The notes under the pieces: model-generated | Told to the model about the DNA's origin: nothing | Databases searched by the model: none | What the model saw: only the letters and a program-made list of their open reading frames with translations | From: Pachyseris speciosa | Lineage: Eukaryota > Cnidaria > Anthozoa > Scleractinia > Pachyseridae | Direction: 5' to 3' | Length of the DNA: 64,000 bases | Assembly: GCA_016490735.1 (NCBI GenBank) | Contig: JAEMWC010000168.1 | Location: forward strand, 792,001-856,000 | Translations under genes and position numbers: made by a program | Part shown: piece by piece, positions 35,353-45,243 of the stretch | Layout: each line of letters starts with the position of its first letter | Numbering within the stretch: position 1 is the stretch's first letter

Positions 35353-35579
35353 CCAAGGTACTCAGTCACCGAGGTGACCTGCAGCAAACAAAGGCGTATT
35401 ATGACCGTGCCCTGACCATTCTTTTGCATCAGTTTGGACCTCAACATCCTCGTGTCGCAACTGTTGAGAGAAACTTGGCTGAGCTACGCCAACAAATGAG
35501 AGTAGAAGAGGATGTGGAAGTTCATGAGAGCGAAAGGAGTGGACGGTGCCATTCAAATATGATTTGTGAAATACTTTAA
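35349..35579 (+). pseudogene. frameshifted last TPR and tail of the 32-kb NLR
   Basis: In the next frame the sequence continues as [33 protein letters not shown] and [16 protein letters not shown] to a TAA at 35,577. This is homologous to the tails of the 12.7-kb and 45-kb copies. A one-base deletion (tatagtaccta instead of the usual tataataaccta) separates it from the main frame. An AATAAA at 35,578-35,583 overlaps the stop, as in the other tails. It could be a true lesion, an assembly or sequencing error, or tolerated variation. Confidence 0.8.
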
Positions 35580-35583
35580 TAAA

Positions 35584-38500
35584 TTGGAAATGAAAGTCGA
35601 TTACGAACGTTTAATCACAGTGACTGTTTACTTTAATACATTTTACTTAACAACAACAACTTTATTTGCGCTTTTCTCTATCATTACACAGATATATAAA
35701 ATTAAACAAAGAAGAAACAGAACACGTGTATGTAACGATTTAGAGCCTGAAGACTGAAGTAACTGAAATGTTTTTTCGAGTCAGTCTCCAGCTACTTTAA
35801 GTCTAAGAGTTAAAAGAGATCAGACCTGTACATAAAGAGAAAATGCTACTGTAGAAAATTTAGAGTGATTTTTCTTTTAGGAGTGGTTTTAGTAATTTAA
35901 TCATTTTGAGATTACTTAAACGAAATGGAGATAACACGTTAATTGTGTTATAATGTAAACTACTTAGAATTGCTTTAAATTGCTTATGTTTTAAAGTTGT
36001 GGTAGGTCTTCTCTGTCATGTACAAACAAAAAACTTGTAGTTAATAACGCCTTTTCTTAGTCTACACGAGAACAAAATAATTTGTAACTTTATGATTTTG
36101 TCTGCTAGGATATATCGATCCCCAAAAGTGAATGAGTAGTCGAAAATGATGTATTGTGTTGCTAATATCTCATGACCTGTTTTAGCCTTGCAAAGGTTTT
36201 CGTAGCTTGTATTTTGCTTTGCATGAAAAAATCTAAGTAGGATATTATTATGGAAATTTGTCTTACGTGGTGATAGAAAGTTGATATAGATATTTCTAAC
36301 GCCTTGTCGTTCAGCCGTTTGTTGACCGTCTTTCGTGTCTTCAGAGCGTTTTGGTGATATCAGCTCATTAGGTTTTGTTACTGGTTTGGTATACAAGAAA
36401 ATCCCACTCGTCAAAAGGAGCTGACTAATTTTGGTTTTGTATATAAACAATTCTGAGTGGCTGTTTCAGTATTACTTGAATTAAATTTCTCTCACCACGA
36501 ACCATACGATTTCCACACAAATCATTGTACGAAATATTTTAACGCTTTTTAAATCCACTTATTTGTCTTCTTAACCGTTTTGCTGTTTCCCTCAAAATGC
36601 ATTGTTGTGAAATTAATTAAAGTAATCAGGGATTAACTTCGTTGAGGTTGATGTCGCTGATTTCGTTGTATTTATCCTTGAATTTTCTAAACGAAATTGA
36701 GAAAACATGTTGGTTGTGTCTGGCGTAAATAACTACTGCTTATGTTTCACAGTAATTGTAGGTCTTCTTGATTATGTACAAACAAAAAACTTGCAGTCAT
36801 TTGCCCGTTTTTAGTCTAAACGAGGACAAAATAATCTGTAATTTTGTGGATTTTTCAATTAGCAGATATCCCTGAAGATGACTAAGTAGTCGAAAGTGAT
36901 GTATTGCCTGTGATTTATTTGTTAATATCTCTTTTCGTAGCTTGTATTTTGATGTATGCCGACACTGTTATGCAAATTTGCCTTAAGGGGTCCTTGAAAA
37001 TACGTATAGATATTTGTAATATCTCGTCCTTCGGGTGTTTGTTGACCGTCAGTTTCATCTTTTAAGAGCGTTTTGAGTGAGATCAGCTTTTCAGGTTCCT
37101 TAGCGGTTTAGTATATCTGAGTCAATCCCACTCGATAATCAGAAGGTCCGTCAAAAGAGCTGACTAATTTTCGGAGCTCTATGAGTGGCTGTTTATTATT
37201 TCTCTCAAAATACATTGCTATAAGAGTAGTTAAAGTAATAAACTTTGTTGACGTTCATGTTGCTTCTGTTGTTTTTATCGTTGTTGGTAGTCCTGTCCTG
37301 TACTCAGCCAGGGATCCCAGAGAAGAGAGTGAAGCGTATCATCAGAATCACTTGATGTTGCAGGGGCAACATCAATCAGCCCATGTCGTCCCCAGTTATT
37401 TCACCTCTAGTAATTGAGTTTTGAGTGAGATCAGCTTTTCAGGTTCCTTGGCGGTTTAGTATATCTGAGTCAATCCCACTCGATAATCAGAAGGTCCGTC
37501 AAAAGAGCTGACTAATTTTCGGAGCTCTATGAGTGGCTGTTTATTATTTCTCTCAAAATACATTGCTGTAAGAGTAGTTAAAGTAATAACCTTTGTTGAC
37601 GTTCATGTTGCTTCTGTTGTTTTTATCGTTGTCGGTAGTCCTGTCCTGTGCTCAGCCAGGGATCCCAGAGAAGAGAGTGAAGCGTATCATCAGAATCACT
37701 TGATGTTGCAGGGGCAACATCGATCAGCCCATGTCGTCCCGAGTTATTTCGCCTCTAGTAATCTCCTTCCCAGGATCGGTTGACTTGCTCCCAAATATGT
37801 AGCAAGTTTACGGGTTCACCGAACGGAGTGGGTGTAGAAGGAGAGAGAGGCAAAAAGGAGGGAAAATATACCCTATTCTTTTGCCCCAGGCCTCCGCATG
37901 CAAGACACCCTCGTTTTTCCTTACTGGCGCCAAGTCCTTTCCTTCATTGCGATTCACTCTGGCGCCTTGGATCGGATTAGCTAAGAAGGTTCACCTTCCA
38001 AACGAAGCGTAAGAAAGTGGAACGGTTACACGCAATTATTTGGAGCTGCAAAATCTTGAGACTATCAATGGTTACTGCGGCGTTCACACTAGCTGATTCA
38101 AATAACCTTAAAAGCGCATCACCTGTCAGTCAAGTTTTAAAACATGCAACATTTTACCAAGAGTATCTTAGAAGCACGCCAACGAGAGGGTTAAGATTTT
38201 TAGCAGTTTTATTCAACAACCTCACAATCCAAAAACAGCGATCGAGGGCTTTGTTGCATTTCACCGACGAGCTGATTTTGGGATTTGTATTGCCCACCAC
38301 TAGCCTTCGTTCTACATTCCGGATGTGATCCTGTTTATATGTTCCTGTCATGCCTGTTAACGTGGTTAAGGATGGTACGTCCTATCGTTACTGCGCATGC
38401 GCTCTGCGCATCTTACTTGATGTCGTACCTGCAGTCTTCGTTGTATACTGCGCAAGCTTGAATTAACGACTGGGTCAGTTTGCGGTTTAGGTTTAATTTT

Positions 38501-38640
38501 CGATTTTGATTGGCTTTTCAAACAATCACAAATGACCGGAAATAAAGCGAACTCCAACATGGTACTGAAATGAAAACTTCTGGATCAGAAGTTTTCGGAG
38601 TCGCGTGTTTCCAGGTAAATACATTTTACTCAACTTTTAG
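35584..38640 (+). repeat. NLR downstream block, copy B
   Basis: Non-coding sequence collinear with blocks A and C. It carries two internal repeats of about 730 bp (from about 36,010 and 36,770), with caaaaaacttg...agtc, tcgtccttcgggtg and gcgttttg landmarks. It ends with gagactatcaatggttact and the actgcgcatgcgctctgcgc stretch. The longest frame here (144 codons on -) is not conserved in the other copies. Confidence 0.75.
37073..37768. repeat. 348-bp tandem duplication inside downstream block B
   Basis: 37,073-37,420 and 37,421-37,768 are nearly identical (both start gagtgagatcagcttttcag). They give two near-identical frames of about 78-84 codons that are not conserved in blocks A or C. Confidence 0.93.
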
Positions 38641-39255
38641 CTATTGTGTGGTCCTGTGTGATTTAATGGGGTTTTGAGGGGGGGGGGGGGGGGTGTTATT
38701 TTCGTAAACGAGCAATGACTGTGGACAGGCGTATCTTTTCCTCCCCTCCCTTCCCCCGCACCTTCGTCTTTCTGCCTGACTCCCACAGTCTTGGTTATAT
38801 TTGCATATCTCTCCAGTCTCCTTGTTCATATCCCAGGATCGTTTCCGCGACAGCAAACAGCTCTCGCTCGGCCCAAATACGCCTGCTCTGCAGGCGAGAA
38901 TCTGATCTTAAATGAAAGGCATGGCATTCCACACCTTACCTTCTACGGTGTCTTAGGTATTTCCGACACTTCCCTTTAGCTGATACCCTCGAGATTGAAC
39001 AAGGTGTCAGATTAGGAGAGGTTGTTAGTAAGGTGTGTCAGTCAGACCTTCTAAAGTATCCGTTGCAAGAACAAAAAGGACAGCGGACATTTCACAAACT
39101 GAACGCCGTAAATATCTTAGAAATTGTGCGCTGTCGCTTAATGGAAAAACAAACCTACAATATAAATAGAGTGGAACTACCATTTGAGCTCGTCTTCCAA
39201 AAGAATTCTATCTGCTTAATTAAGGGAGGTTATTTTGAGCCAGTGGTGCTTCAAA
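38641..39255 (+). repeat. segmental repeat block, copy 2
   Basis: Collinear with 960-1,580 and 56,430-56,890. A poly-G run at about 38,677-38,693 is specific to this copy. No conserved frame. Confidence 0.8.
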
Positions 39256-39365
39256 GAAGCAGGGATGGCGCAGTGGTGAGAGCGCTCGCCTCGCACCAAT
39301 GTGGTCCGGGTGACGCCATAAGTAGGCTGAGTTTGTGTTGGTTCTCGACCCCTCTCCGAGGGAAC
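39256..39365 (+). mobile_element. tRNA-derived SINE, truncated
   Basis: The head gggatggcgcagtggtgaga and gcgctcgcctcgcaccaatg is followed by a damaged B-box region (gtccgggtgacgccataag) and a short body ending cctctccgagggaacttatg. It is shared with 56.9 kb, so it inserted before the segmental duplication. Confidence 0.75.
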
Positions 39366-39464
39366 TTATGAAGCTAATACGCAATTCCATGGCAGCCGAG
39401 CCATTGTCAAGGTGCCGGAGGGATCTCAAGCGCGCTGGACGTAAAACCATTGTGTAATAAATGG

Positions 39465-40420
39465 AGATTTCTTCATGGTTGGTGAACGCGTGCGATTTTT
39501 ATGCACGAGTTATGAAGAATCGCAAACGAACGAGAGCGTAGCGAACGGGTGAGTTTGCGGTTCTTCAAAACTCGTGCATGAAAATCGTACGAGTGAATCA
39601 GCCATGAAGTGATTATTTAATTTAGAAGAACTGGTATTTTGTTTCAAGCAATGATGACAACAGCCATAAGAGGATAAAGTCAGTTTTATTCACTCCAAGG
39701 TTCTAAAAGTTCAGCATCTTCTTTCAAAATTTGTACACGATGAAATGAGTATATTCACTCACAAACGTAAAAGCGTCACCATTTTATTTTCAAATTTTTA
39801 GCAAAAGGACAAAAACCTGAAGGAAACCTTACTATCCATCACGGTCCTTTAAAGGCCTTAGTCTCTTCCATCGTGGCAACGCTTCGATTGTAGCTGGGCT
39901 GACTGGTTAGCTGTGTTTATGTTGATCGAAAAATTGTCTCCTTGAATGACAGCTCCACTGAATAAAGCCATAGATTGGTGGCAGTCAGAAGTGGGTGGAG
40001 AAATGGCTGGATTAGCTGTTTCGTGCGAGGGCGTCTTTGCTGTCCTTCATTCTTAGCTTCTAAAACGGCTTGCAAAAGTTTACATCTCGTTGTATCTTTT
40101 GCAAGGTGGCTTAGCTCTCTTGTTCAGAAAAGAAATTCAGTGATAACCGAACCGGTGTCCACAAACCTTTCCTCCGACATTTTGAAAATAAAAGGCCGGT
40201 TTGGCGGGCGGCTTGCATGTTTTCGCGCCAAACAAGGATGACGTACTTTCTCGAACGATCACTTTTCACTGGTGGAAAACACCGTTCGTCCAATCAGACG
40301 CCGCGAACGATGATTTTTCACAGTGAAATTTCATCGTTCGCGTCAAGATTGGCCGTAACAAAAGAATTTTTTCATCACTGTTATTTCCGTGAGTAAATCT
40401 CAGTACTTATATAATAAAAA
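39465..40420. mobile_element. insertion of about 0.95 kb with internal inverted repeats
   Basis: Aligning copy 2 (39.4-40.5 kb) with copy 3 (57.5 kb), this stretch is absent from copy 3, which passes directly from caattgtgcaataaag to aaaataaggttt. It contains imperfect palindromes: 39,488-39,592 (cgtgcgatttttatgcacga against tcgtgcatgaaaatcgtacg) and 40,305-40,343 (cgaacgatga...tcatcgttcg). No protein is recognised. It is probably a non-autonomous element inserted after duplication. Ends are approximate. Confidence 0.55.
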
Positions 40421-42190
40421 AAATTATAAGGTTTTTTTTTATGGAAAACTTTACATTTTTGGAGAGAAAATAACGAACGTCATGTTGTTTTATTTTTTTC
40501 CAAAAATTATTTCTTGGTCTTTTTTAATACTGTTTGTGTGTCTAGGGTCGATTTGAAGTGATTAAGCGGGGTCTTCTACTGCTATGTTGAGAGACAGCAA
40601 TTTTGGCTTTTTTAACTGTCGTCGCTTTGTCATCAATATATGTATTTTTTTTCTTTAAAGTTCACTGAAACATAATCACTTGTCTGTTGACCTTTTGGTG
40701 CTTTTACAGTCACTTTGTTATCAGACGTACTGAGATTAAAATCTGAAAGTTAATCGCCGGCGGTCTCTGTCGCTCTCGAATTTTCTTTGTGGCAAATAAT
40801 GAGCACGGGGCGAGCACGTGGACAGAAATTTGGACGAGAGGGATTGGGACCAGACCAGGAAGTAGTGTACTCTAATTTACACTTGAAGGAGCTTAAGAGA
40901 AACGAGGGACTGTGAGAATTCGCATCTAAAAGTAACCAACGCTCCATGCTTTTTTAGCACTGATTTAATTTATTGCCCTTACTATACGATAACGTGACCT
41001 AAATACAAGTGATGGATTCACGAGTCTCCACTAATAACTATGAACAAACCCAGTTTTAGCACTGACCGAAAAACAAAACCGCGGGTTGACCTTCTTGTCT
41101 GTTGCTGCTGGGTGTGTTAAGGGTGCATTATAAAAATCCAGTCATCCAAGGCCGAGTTGTAAATATTGACCGGTTGCTATGAGATGACTGTGAAGGGAAT
41201 TTTCCCTTCGCAGGCTCCTTAAAGACATAACGATCAGTTAAGATTTCAGTGCAGTTCTTCGTTTCTCGAGGGCGTTGTCAGACCCGAAACAGCATTGCTT
41301 CCCATCATCGTCCACTGAAGACGAAGACTCTACAAGTCGATCAGGCGCCTGGTATGTTACAACTACACGTACCAAACTTGACAGTATCGTTTTTCACGGT
41401 GACTTTGCTTGTTTAATTCAGTAATTAAGCCCGTTTGTAAAATAACAGAGCACAAACACATTCCTGCGCAAATACAGCTGTTGATTTTAAGACTGTGTTC
41501 ACGCTTACTTTTAATATAACTTCACCGCAGCAAGCATCTGTGCTAACGATGCCGACTACAGTAAAATGTTACACTATTTAATTTACCTAAATTGAAAGAT
41601 AGAATAGTCGTGCCTGAAATATTACTTAATAACAAAGACGCATAATGCACAGCCCAAGACAACTACAAATGTAATTGATTCAATGTAGAAGAAAATGTGC
41701 CTCAATTCTATTTATGGGATGTCTGATGCAGCTTTGCTTTCAATGATTTTGCTCGTTGTACTCCACGCGCTCAGTCAATTCCTTATACAATTTGTCTTGA
41801 AGAGCTAGTGAAAAAGTAACAAAAGTAACTTTCACTGCGTCATCTCATAATGACATGATTCGCTGATGTAAAAGAACCTTCGCTCTTCAACTGTTGGTCA
41901 CGTGACCTGAATAAACGCCCTTACCTCACGAACACGTTTTCACCCCGCGACAACATAACCATTCATCAAACTCAAACACTGAAGTCAACGGGAAAATAAG
42001 TTCAATCGTCTTCAGTTTCTTGTGCCTTCGATACAATTTCGATGGTTCAACAAACGACAGTTCTACTTTGCATTGACGACGGCGTCACAAACCCCGGTCA
42101 CAAACTGTACGCCGTCTGCGATTTGGCCCCAAAGCTCGTGCTCAACCATGTAACGGTTAAAAACGGTCTTAAAACGAGAATGGGTGGCAA
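40421..42190 (+). repeat. NLR inter-gene block, copy 2 (also at 57.55-59.88 kb)
   Basis: Collinear with 57,560-59,880. Landmarks are acgttatgttgtttta-type, taatcgccggcg, gacgttgtcagaccc, gtcacgtgacctgaataa and gtaacggttaaaaacg. Frames are not conserved between copies, so it is taken as non-coding; a promoter role cannot be judged. Confidence 0.75.
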
Positions 42191-42986
42191 ACTTAGACTT
42201 CAACGTCTATGTAGTGATGACTCTGATTTTCCCAACAAATCAGAGGAAATGTGCCATTTTTTCGAGAAACGTGGCTATCCTTATTCTGTGGTTCAATCGG
42301 GCCATCACCGCGCTCAGCAGATTGATCAACGGTCAGCACTACAGACGTCACAAAAGGAAAAGAATGACAGAATTCCATTCACCCTCACATTTCACCCGCA
42401 TAATAACCCAGTTAAAGCCATCATTCTTTATAACTTTAAGATACTGCAAAATGATCCAGAAACTGCTAGAATCTTTTCGGAACCACCGCTGATTTCATTC
42501 AAACGCGACAAAAATGTAGGTAACTTTCTAGTTACAAGCGCATTCAAAACAACTGAACAACCTGGCACTTTTAAATGCGCGCGCTCGCGATGCAAAACTT
42601 GTCCTTTCATTCAAAACACTGACAAAATATCGGGCCCCAAGCGATCTGTTAAGATCACTGATCGTTTCACGTGTACCTCCGCAAATGTTATCTATTGCAT
42701 AACCTGCACATTATGCAAAAAGTTATACATCGGCGAAACAGGAAGACGACTAGGTGACCGATTCCGAGAACATCTTCGTGATGTTGAGAAAGATGACAAA
42801 GACGCATCCAAACCTGTCGCTCGGCATTTTAATCTCCCTAACCATTCCAAACAACAAATGTCGATCTCCGGCCTTTCCCTACATCAAGGTACCACGGAAA
42901 GCTGTAAAAATCTCGAGCAAAAACTTATCTTTCAAATTGGCACTCTTAATCCCCACGGTATCAACGAGCGCTTTTCATTCAATTAA
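42042..42986 (+). CDS. Penelope-like element GIY-YIG endonuclease C-terminal region (chimeric frame)
   Basis: Of 314 codons, only residues from about 52 on belong to a Penelope-like retroelement. LQRLCSDDSDFPNKSEEM begins the segment that normally follows the reverse transcriptase. C179, C184 and C187 (CARSRCKTCPF) form the linker cysteine motif. The endonuclease core reads VIYCITCTLCKKLYIGETGR (VIY 216-218, YIG 229-231), with R240, H244 and a Glu at about 292 in the usual catalytic places. The first 50 residues come from flanking DNA also present at 59.74 kb, where the frame is broken, so they are not part of the element. The reverse transcriptase is absent: the copy is 5'-truncated and cannot move alone. 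Confidence 0.8.
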   Translation: MVQQTTVLLCIDDGVTNPGHKLYAVCDLAPKLVLNHVTVKNGLKTRMGGKLRLQRLCSDDSDFPNKSEEMCHFFEKRGYPYSVVQSGHHRAQQIDQRSALQTSQKEKNDRIPFTLTFHPHNNPVKAIILYNFKILQNDPETARIFSEPPLISFKRDKNVGNFLVTSAFKTTEQPGTFKCARSRCKTCPFIQNTDKISGPKRSVKITDRFTCTSANVIYCITCTLCKKLYIGETGRRLGDRFREHLRDVEKDDKDASKPVARHFNLPNHSKQQMSISGLSLHQGTTESCKNLEQKLIFQIGTLNPHGINERFSFN

Positions 42987-43124
42987 TTTATTCCTGTTTT
43001 TCACGTTACTATGTTACCACCAATAGCGTAGCTCCATCTTCTGTATATAAACCATACACAACCCACAATTCCTCGATTCGCTCCGACGAAGGGCTAACGC
43101 TCGAAACGTCAGCTAATCGAATCC

Positions 43125-43155
<31 letters not shown>

Positions 43156-43187
43156 CGTTGATAAACCAAATTTTCGTGTTTCACTCC

Positions 43188-43233
<46 letters not shown>

Positions 43234-43245
43234 TTAATGACTTCA
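42192..43245 (+). mobile_element. 5'-truncated Penelope-like retroelement
   Basis: The element starts where homology to the 59.8-kb duplicate stops (after gggtggcaaactta) and includes the GIY-YIG coding region and a 3' region of about 250 bp with a hammerhead-like fold. The duplicate block at 59.9 kb lacks it. The 3' limit is approximate. Confidence 0.7.
43071..43124 (+). ncRNA. hammerhead-ribozyme-like motif of the Penelope-like element
   Basis: The core reads ccgacgaa, stem GGGC/GCTC around taac, then gaaacgtc. Flanks gattcgct and agctaatcgaatc can pair as stem I, and stem III is minimal (AC/GT). This layout matches minimal hammerheads known in Penelope-like elements. The first core box has C where U is required in CUGANGA, so cleavage is doubtful. 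Confidence 0.55.
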
Positions 43246-43259
43246 ATCTAGTCTCAATT

Positions 43260-43260
43260 C

Positions 43261-43292
<32 letters not shown>

Positions 43293-43293
43293 G
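43260..43293. repeat. (CAA)n microsatellite
   Basis: About 11 CAA/ACA units just after the Penelope-like element. Confidence 0.95.
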
Positions 43294-43324
43294 TTTATTC
43301 AGTATTACCATTTTGTACAGGTGT

Positions 43325-44612
43325 TACCGAATTCACATCAGTTAATTTCAGATGACGTGAGCGGAAGTGTTGCTGAGTTTCCCTTCGGAAACAGACTGGA
43401 ATCTCAAAAGTAAGTAAGTTGGCTCCGGATTTTCAGGAATAATCCAAATTTATAGGATACTTCGGAAATTGTGATTATTTAAGTGTACCTTTGCAGTGGT
43501 AGAGAGTGTGGATTGTCGAGGGTAGGGTCGGGGCTTGAGTGGCGACTTAACAGCGTTAAGTGTTGTGCGTCCTTCCTCAGTCTAAAGATGGATAACATTG
43601 GTGTCCAGCAATTGCATACTTTTATAGATCAATACTACCACGTCACTCTTTATCAGCTGATACCAATAAAACAAATGCCCCAATCACTGGTGAACAAGCT
43701 ATGGCAATTTCTATACATATACGTAGCAAAGGTATAACGTGATAGAAACACACCTAATATTAGTTTTAAATTCTAATAACTCGAAAACGAGGTCGGTGAT
43801 CCGTAATGTTAAGAAGAAAGGCTAAATTGCGTAGGAGCGTTGTATATGAAAATTATTTCAAACCAACAAAGTGCAGTGATTTCGCGCTCGGACAACAGAC
43901 TGATTGTTTGTTTACAATTTCTGCGGCTGCCAAAAATTATTTCGCGTGTGATGTTATCATAAAAACAGTGCATAAACTCTATACGTCCAAGCAAATACTC
44001 CAGCCATTGTTGGGCTCAACATGTTGCGTGTGTTTCAACACCGTGAAGGGTGTTGTTGGCAGTTGTTGACAGCTGTTGGATGTTGTTGGGTCAAGTTGAA
44101 ACACCTTTAAATAATAACACCCAACATCATATACGCATATCAACAACGCTTGAAGTTTTTGGGTGAGGTGGGGGGTACACCTGAATATCGTTTTGTTTTG
44201 TTTTGTTTTTGTTGTTGTTGTTGTTGTTTTTGTTGTCGCTTAACGTGGATTTAATGTTAATAACTCGTTCGCGTTTGTGAATTTTTTGGGGATTTCTGTC
44301 TGTATTTGGGAAGAAATAACTTTTCTCAAAGGATTAGTTAAATTTAGGAAATATTGAAGATTTAATGAAGGGTTAAAATTAGAATTGGGAGTTGAAAATT
44401 AGTAGATGAACACCAAAACAGTTCCCTCAGCAACCTGCAATGCCCTTGTGGGGTGTCAACTGTCTTGTGGTGTTTCAAAACATTTTTTTTTACATATCAA
44501 TCCCTTCTTCAAACTCCTTAAAATTGAACTCAAATTAACGTGTACCCTCACCTTAAGCCTGTTAATAGCGGGAATTTGCTTGGCCACTTAGATGGATCAG
44601 GTCCACGTGTTA
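43325..44612 (+). repeat. NLR upstream block, copy at 45-kb pseudogene
   Basis: Collinear with 61,546-62,990. Landmarks are cacatcagttaattt, gatgacgtgagcggaagt, ggaaacagactggaatct, aactcgaaaacgaggtcggtg, cacccaacatcatatacgca and ggggtgtcaactgtct. It contains GT-rich (gttttgtttt, gttgttg) tracts at 44,190-44,230. It should include the ancestral NLR promoter, but no core element stands out. Confidence 0.75.
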
Positions 44613-45181
44613 TGTATCAGTCGATTCCAAAAGTGCCCATCACCTCCGGGCATACCCCGGGTATTTGATCCGAAATTTGTCCCGCATGGTGGGGTATTTG
44701 ACTTTCTGTTAACCATTGGTCGGCAGTCGCCTGCAAAAGGGTTTCGCGCGTCTTCCGCGCCCAAATATTCATTCGTTCATCGCGGGAGCCGCTTCGCTCC
44801 CTTCACTTTAAGATTCCGCGTAGGTTTTCCTTTGTTTACTAAATACACAGTTGATATGCCTTTACTTAAAAGTTTGGAGTGCCGACAAAAGAGATCGGAA
44901 AGGAGTTTTGGCGTACATGCAATTTTTTGGATTTGGTTTGAAAAAGGTAGCGATTTAAAAATAAAATATTCATTATGAGCGGGAAGCGTGCCAAAATGCG
45001 TCATGCAACGAGTGATTTGCTATAGATTTACATGATTTGCTCTTTTTAAGGCCCTGACAGTGCGGCATTTGACCGTCTAAACTGGAAATACAGCGGGGCA
45101 TTTGAACAAAATTTTTCAAAAAAGTCAAATGCTCGGGTGCTTGCCCGGGGAGAATGGGTGCTTTTGGAATTGACTGATACA
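44613..45181. mobile_element. 569-bp MITE with TTA target duplication (PIF/Harbinger-like)
   Basis: The ends tgtatcagtcgattccaaaa and ttttggaattgactgataca are inverted complements, extending to about 55 bp with mismatches (through gtgcccat, cccggg and atttga). Direct TTA flanks both sides (44,610-44,612; 45,182-45,184). The unoccupied sequence cacgtgttattttaac exists at 63,130-63,145. A 128-codon frame overlaps it but has no recognisable domain. Confidence 0.85.
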
Positions 45182-45243
45182 TTATTTTAACAACAAAAAT
45201 TGATTTGCTCGAAGGTTTCATTGAAGATGATGCCTGGCTGAAT

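Noticed and set aside
36016..36450. 144-codon minus-strand frame
   Set aside because: It lies in NLR downstream block B; blocks A and C do not preserve the frame.
37181..37783. Two similar 78-84-codon frames that look like a small gene pair
   Set aside because: They come from a 348-bp tandem duplication of non-coding block B and are not open in the other blocks.
40111..40241. Coding potential in the 0.95-kb insertion
   Set aside because: Short frames on both strands only; no domain, and the sequence is dominated by inverted repeats.
44592..44978. 128-codon frame just upstream of the 45-kb NLR copy
   Set aside because: It runs through a MITE and has no recognisable domain; the 63-kb flank lacks it.
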